Assembly: GCA_963851295.1 (NCBI GenBank)
Contig: CAWKOS010000003.1
Span: 1-64,000 of the forward strand
From: JAOPZW01 sp963851295
Lineage (GTDB): Bacteria; Actinomycetota; Thermoleophilia; Solirubrobacterales; Solirubrobacteraceae
Direction of reading: 5' to 3'
DNA: 64,000 nucleotides
Of the stretch, positions 49,140 through 57,244 are shown piece by piece. Numbering within the stretch: the first letter of the stretch is position 1; the number at the start of each line of letters is the position of its first letter. The translations under genes were made by a program, and so were the position numbers. Under the pieces are notes generated by a model, which was not told where the DNA came from, made no database searches, and saw only the letters and a list, made by a program, of their open reading frames with translations.

Positions 49140-49157
49140 CGGGGTCCGAGTGTACCG

Positions 49158-49439
49158 TCAGTGCGCGACCGGCTCAGCCGGGGCAACGGGCGTCCCGGGG
49201 TACTCCAGCTCGGTCCCGCAGCGGGTGCACAGCGCGTCGTGGAGGGGCACGATCTTGCGGCAGGTGGGGCAGCGGCGATGGGGCTCCTCGTACTCGTTGC
49301 GGTAGAGCACGGCGGCGAGCAGCCCGATGAACGGCGGGATCGCCGAGATCAGGAACCACAGGAAGAACGAGCTGCCCTTGATCTTGCCGATGACCCCGCC
49401 GGCAAGACCGAAGAAGAAGGCGATGACGACGAACGCCAT
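49158..49439 (-). CDS. Small membrane protein with C-terminal zinc ribbon
   Basis: A 93-residue protein: two hydrophobic segments (about 2-18 and 24-46, rich in Phe), then a zinc-ribbon with paired cysteines CPTC (about 57-60) and CTRC (about 71-74), ending in a Pro/Ala-rich tail. Its N-terminus FFFGLAGGVIGKIKGSSFFLWFLISAIPPFIGLL resembles short actinobacterial proteins of unknown function. Same strand as ilvB, 73 bases upstream of it. Confidence 0.75.
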   Translation of the reverse strand: MAFVVIAFFFGLAGGVIGKIKGSSFFLWFLISAIPPFIGLLAAVLYRNEYEEPHRRCPTCRKIVPLHDALCTRCGTELEYPGTPVAPAEPVAH

Positions 49440-49451
49440 GCGGCGCGCTTC

Positions 49452-49631
49452 CTAGAACAGCGTCCGCACCGCCCAGATGACGGCGATGACGGCGACGACG
49501 ACGACCAGGAACCAGGCGACGCCGGCGACGATCCCGATGATCACCTTGAACAGGATCCACGCCGCGAAGGCGAGGACGATGGCGGCGAGGATCCTCGCGC
49601 CGAATGAAGGGCCGGTCTTCTCGTTCTCCAT
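49452..49631 (-). CDS. 59-residue membrane protein
   Basis: A small ORF starting ATG at 49631 (MENEKTGPSFGARIL) and ending TAG at 49452. After about 12 polar residues, two hydrophobic stretches (about 14-32 and 35-55) form a hairpin-like membrane protein. Its codon use matches neighbours, and it lies 12 bases before the zinc-ribbon protein on the same strand. Function unknown. Confidence 0.62.
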   Translation of the reverse strand: MENEKTGPSFGARILAAIVLAFAAWILFKVIIGIVAGVAWFLVVVVAVIAVIWAVRTLF

Positions 49632-49673
49632 GCCCCTAAGGGTACTCCCGGCGCGGGCCGTGCCCCGCGCCTC

Positions 49674-49862
49674 TCAGTCGTACGTGCGGCGCAGGTGCTC
49701 GAAGCGGCTGCGCCCGGCGCTGCGGCCGTTGAGCTGCAGGCGCGCGAGCCGGTAGCGGCGGATCTTCGGGGCGTTCGGATCGCGCTTGGCGACGGTGTCG
49801 CGGCGCTCGACGAGCAGGACGCGTGCGGCGGAGACGGCGGAGGTGGCGCTCATGGCATCCAT
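49674..49862 (-). CDS. Small basic protein, hypothetical
   Basis: A 62-residue ORF with an Arg-rich C-terminal half (PKIRRYRLARLQLNGRSAGRSRFEHLRRTYD). GGAG stands five bases before the ATG at 49862; a second ATG occurs at codon 4. It has no cysteine and no membrane segment. Nucleic-acid binding would fit the charge, but no family is recognised and the ORF could be fortuitous. Confidence 0.45.
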   Translation of the reverse strand: MDAMSATSAVSAARVLLVERRDTVAKRDPNAPKIRRYRLARLQLNGRSAGRSRFEHLRRTYD

Positions 49863-49914
49863 AGTGGCTCCAGGAGGCGGTGAGGCCCACCGCCACGGGG
49901 TCGGAAATCGCTGC

Positions 49915-50589
49915 TCAGGGCATGGCCCGCGTGTCCAGGGCCCTCGCGGCCGCCGCGCCGGCGTCGAGCGCGGGGCGCAGGGCCGGGGTCAGCCGCCGGC
50001 GCACGCGCCAGCGCGCGCCGCTGAAGGCCAGGTTGGCGACGGTCGCGAAGCCCGACTCGTCGGCGCGCAGCGCGAGCAGCAGGTGGGCGATGCGGTCACC
50101 CGAGGGCAGCGTCGGGTCGTTGACCCCGACGCAGTAGCAGACGACCCGCCGGCCGCCCCGCTGCACGAGCAGCGCCCCGGCCGGGCCGACGAGCCAGACG
50201 CCCATCCGCCCGCGCTCGAGGACGAGGCCGGTGGCGGCGTGCAGCTCGCGCGCCTCGTGGCCGACGAGGTCGCCGAGCAGGCCGACCGATCTCTTCTCGG
50301 CGTCGTCCGGCGCGCGGCGGGCCTTCGGGCGCACGACGTTGGCCCCGCGCTGGGCGTAGAGCTCGGGGATCACCCACGCGTGGGCGAAGCTCGCCAGGCT
50401 CACGGGCAGCGCGAGCGGCTGGACGAGGAAGAGCACGATGCCCGCCGCGATGAAGGGCACGACGTGCGCGACCGTGACCGCGGTCCACATCAGGTTGGTG
50501 CGCTCCAGGCGGCGCGCGTCGACGCGCGGGCGCCAGTGGACCGTCGCCAGCTCCGGGAGCGGCTCGGCGGGGAGCGGCTCGGCGGACAC
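49915..50589 (-). CDS. Membrane protein of unknown function
   Basis: A 224-residue protein with a soluble N-terminal part (HWRPRVDARRLERTN), two helices at about 33-75 (TAVTVAHVVPFIAAGIVLFL and the next stretch), then a larger soluble domain. That domain has GHEARELHAATGLVLERGRMGVWLVGPAGALLVQRGG and a short Cys pair (VVCYCVGVND). The GTG at 50589 is chosen because the upstream frame loses coding character; it lies 14 bases after the stop of the next small gene, with which it is probably co-transcribed. Confidence 0.7.
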   Translation of the reverse strand: MSAEPLPAEPLPELATVHWRPRVDARRLERTNLMWTAVTVAHVVPFIAAGIVLFLVQPLALPVSLASFAHAWVIPELYAQRGANVVRPKARRAPDDAEKRSVGLLGDLVGHEARELHAATGLVLERGRMGVWLVGPAGALLVQRGGRRVVCYCVGVNDPTLPSGDRIAHLLLALRADESGFATVANLAFSGARWRVRRRLTPALRPALDAGAAAARALDTRAMP

Positions 50590-50603
50590 GTCGGCGACCC
50601 GGG

Positions 50604-50828
50604 CTAGCCGCCCGAGATCGGCAGGCGCATGATCACGAGCTCGGCCCCGACGGGCAGGTCGCGGACCTGCTCGGCCTTGCCCTCGCCGGTCGAGACCATG
50701 CCGAAGTAGCCGCGGTCGAGCTCCTCGCGGAAGGCCAGGACGGCGGCCTCGACGGCCTCGGGATCGTCGGCGGTCCATTCCGCCAGCGTGGTGTGGCCGG
50801 TTTGGTCCATGCGGATCAGACGTGACAT
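50604..50828 (-). CDS. Small conserved-looking soluble protein
   Basis: A 74-residue protein (MSRLIRMDQTGHTTLAEW at the start; VRDLPVGAELVIMRLPISGG at the end). GAGGAGG stands just before the ATG at 50828, which decides that start over an upstream ATG at 50852. Alternating strands and one long helix (PEAVEAAVLAFREELDRG) suggest a compact alpha/beta fold. No family known to me. First gene of a pair with the membrane protein downstream. Confidence 0.7.
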   Translation of the reverse strand: MSRLIRMDQTGHTTLAEWTADDPEAVEAAVLAFREELDRGYFGMVSTGEGKAEQVRDLPVGAELVIMRLPISGG

Positions 50829-50918
50829 GCGCACCTCCTCGGGCTCGGTCATCCCATGGTACGCCCGGTCCGCAAGCCCCCCGTGAGGAATCTCGCGACC
50901 GGTCGGCGCCGGGCTGCC

Positions 50919-52340
50919 CTAGAGGCCCAGCTTCTCGCGCACGAGGCGGGTGACCTCGCCGCCGTCGGCGCGCCCGCGCGTCTCGCGCATGACGTGGCCG
51001 ACGATCACGCCGATCGGCTTCATGTCGCCGCCGCGCAGGCGCTCGGCGATGTCGGGGTTCGCGTCGAGCGCGGCCTGGACGACCGGCTCGAGCTCGTCGC
51101 CGCCGCCCAGCGCGGCGAGCCCCTCGGCCTCGACGATCGCAGCCGGGTCGCCGCCCTCGGCCACGAGCCGGTCGAGCACCTGCTTGGCCGCGCCCTGCGT
51201 GACCTTCTTCTCGCTGACGAGGCCCACCAGCGTCGCGAGCGCGTCCGGCCTGACCTTCGAGTCGGCCGGGTCCTCCACGTCGATGCGCGCCACCAGCTCG
51301 TTGACCCAGTTGGCCAGCGGCTGGGGCTCGACGCCGTTCGCGCTCAGCGCGGCCTCAAAGTAGTCGCCGAGCTCGGCGCGCCACGCGAGCAGCTTCGCGG
51401 AGTCCGTCGTGAGGCCGAGGTCGCGCTCGAAGCGCTCGGCGCGGGCCGCCGGCAGCTCCGGCAGCGCGGCGCGGGCGCGGGCGAGCATCTCGTCGGTGAT
51501 CGCGATCGGGACGAGGTCGGGCTCGGGGAAGTAGCGGTAGTCGTGCGCCTCCTCCTTGGAGCGCAGCGACGTGATCGCCTCCGTGCGCGGGTCGAAGTGC
51601 AGCGTCTCCTGCTCGACCTCGCCGCCGCTGCGCAGGATGGCCTCCTGGCGCGCGATCTCGGCGCGGATCCCCTTCTCGATGAAGCGGAAGGAGTTCATGT
51701 TCTTCAGCTCCGTCTTGGTCCCGAGCTCGCGCGTGCCGACCGGGCGGATGGAGACGTTGGCGTCGCAGCGCAGCGAGCCCTCCTCCATGTTGACGTCGCT
51801 GACCCCGAGCTGGCGCAGCGTCGTGCGCAGCAGCCGCAGCCACTCGCCCGCCTGGTCGGCCGAGCGGACGTCGGGCTCGGTGACGATCTCCACGAGCGGG
51901 GTGCCGCCGCGGTTGAAGTCCACGACGGAGGTGTCGGCGCCGTGAATGCGCCCGCTCGTCCCGGTGTGGACGAGCTTGGCCGCATCCTCCTCGAGGTGCA
52001 CGCGGTGGATGCGCACGTCGCCCAACCGCCCGCCGCGGCACAGGGGCTCGTCGTACTGGGAGATCTGGTAACCCTTGGGCAGGTCGGGATAGAAGTAGTT
52101 CTTGCGGTGGAAGATCGAGCGCGGTGCCAGATCGCAGCCCAGCGCGAGGCCGATCATCAGGCCGCGGTGGATGGCCTCCGCGTTGGTGACCGGCAGGGCG
52201 CCCGGCAGGCCGAGGCAGACCTCGCAGGTATGCGTGTTGGGCGGCTCGCCGAAGGACAGCTCGCAGCCGCAGAACATCTTCGTCCGCGTGCTGAGCTGGA
52301 CGTGGATCTCCAGGCCGATGACGGGCTCGTAGTCGGTCAT
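50919..52340 (-). CDS. gatB: Asp-tRNA(Asn)/Glu-tRNA(Gln) amidotransferase subunit B
   Basis: Phosphorylates the misacylated tRNA in the GatCAB complex, so that Asn-tRNA and/or Gln-tRNA are made by amidation. The 473-residue protein starts YEPVIGLEIHVQLSTRTKMFCGCE, followed by HTCEVCLGLPGALPV (zinc cysteines). It also has FYPDLPKGYQISQYDEPLC, DFNRGGTPLVEIVTEPD and the YqeY-like C-terminal domain. The ATG overlaps the gatA stop (ATGA). Order is gatC-gatA-gatB. Confidence 0.97.
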   Translation of the reverse strand: MTDYEPVIGLEIHVQLSTRTKMFCGCELSFGEPPNTHTCEVCLGLPGALPVTNAEAIHRGLMIGLALGCDLAPRSIFHRKNYFYPDLPKGYQISQYDEPLCRGGRLGDVRIHRVHLEEDAAKLVHTGTSGRIHGADTSVVDFNRGGTPLVEIVTEPDVRSADQAGEWLRLLRTTLRQLGVSDVNMEEGSLRCDANVSIRPVGTRELGTKTELKNMNSFRFIEKGIRAEIARQEAILRSGGEVEQETLHFDPRTEAITSLRSKEEAHDYRYFPEPDLVPIAITDEMLARARAALPELPAARAERFERDLGLTTDSAKLLAWRAELGDYFEAALSANGVEPQPLANWVNELVARIDVEDPADSKVRPDALATLVGLVSEKKVTQGAAKQVLDRLVAEGGDPAAIVEAEGLAALGGGDELEPVVQAALDANPDIAERLRGGDMKPIGVIVGHVMRETRGRADGGEVTRLVREKLGL

Positions 52341-53773
52341 GCGCTGCTGCTCGCTTCACGCGCGGGCGAGTTGTCGAAGCCGAGCGCCTGCTCGAGGGCG
52401 TAGCCGGCCTCGAGGATCCGATTCTCGCTGAACGCGGGCCCCGCGAGCTGGAAGCCGACCGGCAGCCCCTCGCTCAGCCCCGCGGGGATCGAGAGCGCCG
52501 GGATCCCGGCGAGCGGCATCGGCGCCGTGAAGTAGTCGTTGAGGTACATCGCCAGCGGGTCGTCGGTCTTGGCCCCGAGCTCGAAGGCGACGCCCGGGCT
52601 CGTGGGCGTCACGATGAAGTCGACCTTCTCGAACGCGGCCCGGAAGTCGTCGGCGATCTTCGTGCGCACGCGCTGCGCGCGGCCGTAGTAGGCGTCGTAG
52701 TAGCCGCTGGAGAGCGCGTAGGTCCCGATGAGGATGCGGCGCTTGACCTCGGCGCCGAAGCCGTCGTGGCGCGTGCGCGTGTACATCGAGAGCAGGTCGC
52801 CGTCGCCCTCGCGGCGCAGGCCGTAGCGGACGCCGTCGAAGCGCGCGAGGTTCGACGACGCCTCGGCGGGCGCGATCACGTAATAGGCGCTGATGGCGTA
52901 GTCGGCATGCGGGAGCGAGACGCGCTCGACGGTCGCGCCGAGCTCCTTGGCGAGCGCGAGCGTGGCCTCGAAGCGCTCCATGACGCCGGGCTCGACGCCC
53001 TCGCCGGTGAGGTCGTCGGGCACGCCCAGGCGGACGCCGTCGAGGCGCTGTGCCGTGGGCAGCGCGATCTCCTCGGGGAAGGCGATCGAGGTCGAGTCGC
53101 GCTCGTCCTGGCCGACCATGTGGCGGAAGAGCAGGGCGGCGTCGGTGACGTCGCGCGTGAGCGGGCCGGCCTGGTCGAGGCTCGAGGCGAAGGCGATCAT
53201 CCCGTAGCGGCTGACCGCGCCGTAGGTGGGCTTCAGCCCGACGATGCCGCACAGCGCGGCGGGCTGACGGATCGAGCCGCCCGTGTCCGTGCCCAGGGCC
53301 CACGGGGCGCTGCCGGCGGCGACGGCCGCGGCGCTGCCGCCCGACGACCCGCCCGGGACGCGCCTTCGATCCCACGGGTTGAGCACCGGGCCGTAGCCGG
53401 AGTTCTCGTTCGACGAGCCCATGGCGAACTCGTCCTGGTTGGTCTTGCCGAGCAGCGGCGCCCCGGCGGCGGCGAGGCGCGCGACGACGCTCGCCGTGTA
53501 GGGCGGGCGGTAACCCTCGAGGATCCGTGAGCCCGCTTGCGACGGCACGCCCTCGGTGCAGAAGAGGTCCTTGACCGCGAGCGGGACGCCGTGCAGCGGC
53601 CCGCTCGCACCGTCCCCGTTCGCCGGCGCCTCGTCGGCCACCCACAGGTAGGCGTTGAGCTCGTCGGCGGCGGCGCGCTCGCGGTAGGCCTCGAAGAGCT
53701 CGTCGCGATCGAGGTCGCCGCGCTCGACGGCGGCGGCCGCCTGGGCGGCCGTGAGGGCGATGACGTCGCTCAT
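52337..53773 (-). CDS. gatA: Asp-tRNA(Asn)/Glu-tRNA(Gln) amidotransferase subunit A
   Basis: Glutaminase subunit of the amidase-signature family, 478 residues. The Ser-cisSer-Lys triad is visible: K68 in GVPLAVKDLF, S143 in PGGSSGGSAAA and S167 in GTDTGGSIRQPA. MGSSNENSGYGPVLNPWD is the GatA-specific block. The ATG at 53773 overlaps the gatC stop, and its stop overlaps gatB, giving stoichiometric synthesis. Confidence 0.97.
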   Translation of the reverse strand: MSDVIALTAAQAAAAVERGDLDRDELFEAYRERAAADELNAYLWVADEAPANGDGASGPLHGVPLAVKDLFCTEGVPSQAGSRILEGYRPPYTASVVARLAAAGAPLLGKTNQDEFAMGSSNENSGYGPVLNPWDRRRVPGGSSGGSAAAVAAGSAPWALGTDTGGSIRQPAALCGIVGLKPTYGAVSRYGMIAFASSLDQAGPLTRDVTDAALLFRHMVGQDERDSTSIAFPEEIALPTAQRLDGVRLGVPDDLTGEGVEPGVMERFEATLALAKELGATVERVSLPHADYAISAYYVIAPAEASSNLARFDGVRYGLRREGDGDLLSMYTRTRHDGFGAEVKRRILIGTYALSSGYYDAYYGRAQRVRTKIADDFRAAFEKVDFIVTPTSPGVAFELGAKTDDPLAMYLNDYFTAPMPLAGIPALSIPAGLSEGLPVGFQLAGPAFSENRILEAGYALEQALGFDNSPAREASSSA

Positions 53774-54054
53774 GCCGTCGGGCTGGGGACGCGGAAGCCG
53801 CCGTCGGCCACGTCGGGCGCGCCGGCGAGCGCGACCTCGCGCGGCAGGCACGGCCGCGGCTCGTCGGGGCGCAGCGCGTTGGCGATCTCGACGGAGTGCG
53901 ACGTCGGCGGGACGCCGTCGAGGTCGAGCTCTGAGATCTTCTCGATGTGCTCGAGGATGTTGGAGAGCTCTCCGGAGATCTTCGTGACCTCCTCCTCTGA
54001 GAGCTCCAGGCGCGCCAGGCGCGCCACGTGCAGGACCTGCTCGCGGTCGATCAT
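53770..54054 (-). CDS. gatC: Asp-tRNA(Asn)/Glu-tRNA(Gln) amidotransferase subunit C
   Basis: A 94-residue structural subunit wrapping GatA and GatB. It starts MIDREQVLHVARLARLELSEEEV, continues LSNILEHIEKISELDLDGVPPTSH and ends in GGFRVPSPTA, all typical of GatC. It is the first gene of gatCAB and starts 14 bases after the stop of a small membrane-protein gene, so the operon may begin at folD. Confidence 0.95.
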   Translation of the reverse strand: MIDREQVLHVARLARLELSEEEVTKISGELSNILEHIEKISELDLDGVPPTSHSVEIANALRPDEPRPCLPREVALAGAPDVADGGFRVPSPTA

Positions 54055-54068
54055 CGGTCCCGCTGAGT

Positions 54069-54521
54069 CTAGGCCGCGGGCGGCGCGGGGCGCGGCGCGG
54101 GCGGCGTGTACGCGCTCGCGGGCGCGTCGGTGCGCTCGTCCTTGATCGACCACCAGCCGCCGACGGCGAGCACGAGCGCGGAGAGCAGGCCCAGCCAGGC
54201 GCCGTAGCGCAGCCCGACGAGCTCGTTGGGGCCGGGTTGGAAGATCAGCGCCCGGAGCGCCAGGGCGACGACGGCGAGCGTCCCCGCGGTCGCGGTCAGC
54301 ACCGCCGCCGCGACCTGCTGGGCGATGGGCCGGACCGCCGCCGTGGCGATCACCAGCCACCCGCCGCAGCCGATCGCGGCGATCGCGAAGGCGAGGACGA
54401 GCCATCCCAGCGACGACCAACCGCTCTCGTCGGGCGGGCCGAACCACGGGAGGAACATCGTCCCCAGCAGCGCTGCCGATCCCGCGCCCGCCACCCACTC
54501 CCCGGCGCGGACGCGGGTCAC
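54069..54521 (-). CDS. Membrane protein of unknown function between folD and gatC
   Basis: A 150-residue protein with four hydrophobic segments (about 10-28, 36-58, 66-90 and 106-124). A WFGPPDESGWSSLGW loop lies after the first, and a Pro/Ala tail (PAPRPAPPAA) ends it. The GTG at 54521 overlaps the folD stop (GTGA). It is probably part of a folD-membrane protein-gatCAB operon; nothing links it to either pathway chemically. Confidence 0.75.
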   Translation of the reverse strand: MTRVRAGEWVAGAGSAALLGTMFLPWFGPPDESGWSSLGWLVLAFAIAAIGCGGWLVIATAAVRPIAQQVAAAVLTATAGTLAVVALALRALIFQPGPNELVGLRYGAWLGLLSALVLAVGGWWSIKDERTDAPASAYTPPAPRPAPPAA

Positions 54522-55369
54522 GCCGCGGCCATCCTCGCCGCCTGCAGCGTGTTGCGCAGCAGGCAGGCGATCGTCATCGGCCCGACGCCGCCAGGCACCG
54601 GCGTGATCGCCCCGGCGACCTCGACGGCAGCGTCGAAGTCGACGTCGCCGTGGAGGCCGTCGTCGGAGCGGTTGATGCCGACGTCGATCACGGTGGCGCC
54701 GGGCTTGACCCAGTCGCCCTTGACCATCCGGTCGCGGCCGACGGCGGCGATGAGGACGTCGGCGCGGCGGCAGACCTCGCCCAGGTCGCGCGTGCGCGAG
54801 TGGCAGATCGTCACTGTCGCGTTGGCGCCGAGCAGGAGCTGGGCCATCGGCTTGCCGAAGAGGTTCGAGCGCCCGACGACGACGGCCTCGGCTCCCTCCA
54901 GCTCCACCCCGGCCTCCTCGAGCAGGATCATCACGCCCAGCGGGGTGCACGGGCGCAGGCCCTCGCGGCCGAGGGCGAGCAGGCCGGCGCTCATCGGCGT
55001 CAGGCCGTCGACGTCCTTGGCCGGGTCGATGAGGCCGGTGAGCTCCACGCCGTCGAGGTGGTCGGGGACCGGGAGTTGGCAGATGATCCCGCTCACCGCC
55101 GGGTCGCCGTTGAGCTGGTGCAGCAGGGCGACGACCTCCTCGCGCGGCGCGTCGGCCGCCAGGCGGTGGTCGAAGCCGCGCATGCCGACCTCGGCGGTCG
55201 CCTTCTGCTTGCCGCCGACGTAGATCGCCGAGCCCGGGTCGTCGCCGACGAGCACCGTCGCCAGCCCGGGCGGGCGGCCGTGCTCGGCGGTGAACTCCGC
55301 CACGCCCTCGCCGACCTCGGCGCGCACGCGCGCCGCCACCGCCTTGCCGTCGATCACCTGAGCTGCCAT
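54518..55369 (-). CDS. folD: Methylenetetrahydrofolate dehydrogenase/cyclohydrolase
   Basis: Interconverts methylene-, methenyl- and 10-formyl-tetrahydrofolate, 283 residues. Marks are the catalytic Lys in YVGGKQKATAEVGMR, GIICQLPVPDHLD, PCTPLGVMILLEE, VVVGRSNLFGKPMAQLLL and ITPVPGGVGPMTIACLL. Its formate-level product 10-formyl-THF is the species whose shortage raises ZTP, the ligand of the riboswitch upstream of serC. No such riboswitch is seen in the 49-base gap upstream of folD itself. Confidence 0.97.
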   Translation of the reverse strand: MAAQVIDGKAVAARVRAEVGEGVAEFTAEHGRPPGLATVLVGDDPGSAIYVGGKQKATAEVGMRGFDHRLAADAPREEVVALLHQLNGDPAVSGIICQLPVPDHLDGVELTGLIDPAKDVDGLTPMSAGLLALGREGLRPCTPLGVMILLEEAGVELEGAEAVVVGRSNLFGKPMAQLLLGANATVTICHSRTRDLGEVCRRADVLIAAVGRDRMVKGDWVKPGATVIDVGINRSDDGLHGDVDFDAAVEVAGAITPVPGGVGPMTIACLLRNTLQAARMAAA

Positions 55370-55418
55370 CGCGGCGGCGGAGGCTACCGATGGGCGGCTG
55401 CGATCATGTGGACGGGTC

Positions 55419-55799
55419 ATGTTCCGCGCCGATCGCCTCGACCACGTCGGCCTGTCCGCCCGCGACGTGTGGGCGCTCGCCCGCTGGTACGAGACCGTCT
55501 TCGGCATGGCGCGCGTCCACGCCGACGTCTGGCCCGACGTCGAGGGCGGCCACCCGGTGATGCTCTGCGCGCGCGGGGTCTGCGTCGCCCTCTTCAGCGT
55601 CCCGAACGCGGCGCCGCCGGCGCCCGGGCACAGCGAGCACTTCGCGCTCGCCCTCGACCGGGCGAACTTCGAGCAGGCACAGGTCGACCTCGACGAGCTC
55701 GGGATCGACTACGAGGTCTGGGACCACGAGGTCTGCGACTCGCTGTACCTCCGCGACCCCGAGGGCCACCAGATCGAGCTGACCTGCTGGCGCGTCTGA
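55419..55799 (+). CDS. VOC-family (glyoxalase/dioxygenase fold) protein
   Basis: A 126-residue single-domain protein with two beta-alpha-beta-beta-beta modules: DHVGLSARDVWALARWYETVFGM at the start and LRDPEGHQIELTCW at the end. The first His and the last Glu are the usual metal ligands. VOC members range from glyoxalase I to antibiotic resistance proteins, and the substrate cannot be read. It diverges from folD and lies 28 bases before the glycosidase-like gene. Confidence 0.87.
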   Translation: MFRADRLDHVGLSARDVWALARWYETVFGMARVHADVWPDVEGGHPVMLCARGVCVALFSVPNAAPPAPGHSEHFALALDRANFEQAQVDLDELGIDYEVWDHEVCDSLYLRDPEGHQIELTCWRV

Positions 55800-55827
55800 C
55801 GGCCGCCTGCGGCACCATCCGCGGGCG

Positions 55828-56970
55828 ATGCGGGTCGGGCAGGGAAGTCGGCGCGGGGGCGCTGTGGCTGCGTGTGCGGTCGTGCTGGCGCTCGCCCTGC
55901 TCGCCGCCGTTGGGGGCGCCCGGGCAGCTTCGGCCCCGGCGCCTACGCGGGCCCTCGTCGGGGTCGGGGACCAGAAGGCGGAGATGTTCACCGACCCGCG
56001 CTTCGCCTGGCTGCACCTCTCGCGCGCGCGACTCGTCGTGTCGTGGAACGTCGCGCGCACGCCGTGGGAGCGCGCGCTCGTCGACGCGTGGCTCGCCGGT
56101 GCCCGGCGAGCGGGCGTGACGCCGCTCGTCGCCTTCGGCCACGCCTGGGACGCGCGCCATCGCTCGCAGCTGCCGAGCGTGGCGGCCTATCGCGGCGCCT
56201 TCGCCGCCTTCCGCGCCCGCTACCCGTGGGTGCGCGAGTACACGCCGTGGAACGAGGCCAACCACTGCTCGCAGCCGACGTGCCACCGGCCCGAGCGCGT
56301 CGCCGCCTACTACGTCGCGCTGCGGCGAGCGTGCCGGAGCTGCCAGGTGGTCGCCGCCGACGTCCTCGACCAGCCGAACATGGTCCGCTGGGTCCGCGCC
56401 TTCCGCCGCGCGCTGCCGCACGGGACGACGCCCACGCTGTGGGGGCTTCACAACTACCTCGACGCCAACCGGCTGCGCTCGACCGGCACGCGGCGGGTGC
56501 TGCGCGCGGTGCCCGGGCGCGTCTGGTTCACCGAGACCGGCGGCGTCGTCAGCCGCCGCCACTACCGCGACAAGATCGCCTTCGAGGAGTCGCCCGACCA
56601 CGCCGCCCGGGCGACCGCCTGGATCCTGCGCCTCGCCGCCCGCGAGCCGCGCGTGCGCCGCGTCTACCTGTACCAGTGGAACGCGAGCGCGCCGGGGCAG
56701 GTCTGGGACTCGGGCCTCATCGGCCCCTACGGCGACGCCCGCCCCGCCTTCGCCGTCCTGGCCCGCGCCCGCGGTCGCGACCCGTCCCACGCTCCGGGCC
56801 AGGCCCTGACGCCCGCGCCCCCGCCGCCCAACGAGGAGCCCCAGCCGACGTCCTCGGCCCCGCCGCCGGCGCAGCCGGCTCCGGCCCCCGCGCCGGCTCC
56901 GGCGCCCGCGCCGTCCCCGACGCCCCCGCCGCCGCCGTGCGTGCTCGTGATCCTGTGCCCGCCGGGCTGA
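55828..56970 (+). CDS. Secreted glycoside-hydrolase-like protein
   Basis: A 380-residue exported protein. The signal peptide is at about 1-33 (VVLALALLAAVGGARA), then a TIM-barrel glycosidase-like domain, then a Pro/Ala repeat tail (about 325-370) with a terminal pair of cysteines. The presumed catalytic glutamates are in EYTPWNEANHC (general acid) and VWFTETGG (nucleophile), an arrangement of clan GH-A. The Cys pair in NEANHCSQPTC could form a disulphide. The polysaccharide target is unknown. Confidence 0.82.
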   Translation: MRVGQGSRRGGAVAACAVVLALALLAAVGGARAASAPAPTRALVGVGDQKAEMFTDPRFAWLHLSRARLVVSWNVARTPWERALVDAWLAGARRAGVTPLVAFGHAWDARHRSQLPSVAAYRGAFAAFRARYPWVREYTPWNEANHCSQPTCHRPERVAAYYVALRRACRSCQVVAADVLDQPNMVRWVRAFRRALPHGTTPTLWGLHNYLDANRLRSTGTRRVLRAVPGRVWFTETGGVVSRRHYRDKIAFEESPDHAARATAWILRLAAREPRVRRVYLYQWNASAPGQVWDSGLIGPYGDARPAFAVLARARGRDPSHAPGQALTPAPPPPNEEPQPTSSAPPPAQPAPAPAPAPAPAPSPTPPPPPCVLVILCPPG

Positions 56971-56986
56971 GGCCAGCGCCGCCGCC

Positions 56987-57222
56987 GGCTGGGTCCGCGC
57001 CGCGCGCGGCTGGGTCCGCGCCGCCGGGTTGCGCGTCTCCGCTTGGCGCCCGTGGTCGCGAACAGCGCACCGAGGGAGAGGAGCCCGTTCGCGTTTGCGT
57101 CTGTTCCTCCACAGACCGCGCGACGTTAACTGCAACAGACCTCCACGGGCCCCATTCCCTCGGTGCGCTGTTCGCGACCAGCCGCGCCAAGCGGAGAAAC
57201 GCGGCCCGGCGGCGCGGACCCA
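56987..57222. repeat. 77-nt imperfect inverted repeat with tandem end
   Basis: Between the glycosidase-like gene and pcrA, 57011-57087 and 57146-57222 are inverted copies. They align without gaps at 67 of 77 positions and share the 20-mer GCGAACAGCGCACCGAGGGA. A 58-base core separates them and contains its own hairpin GTCTGT/ACAGAC (57099-57116). The left end is preceded by a direct repeat of GGCTGGGTCCGCGCCG (56987-57002 and 57008-57023). It could be a long terminator, a REP/BIME-like element or a MITE. No ORF of note is inside. Confidence 0.8.
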
Positions 57223-57244
57223 GACGACGCCCAGACCGGCCGGC

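Noticed and set aside
56987..57222. Insertion-sequence end or CRISPR repeat
   Set aside because: No transposase-like ORF, no target duplication visible, and only two inverted arms rather than regularly spaced direct repeats.
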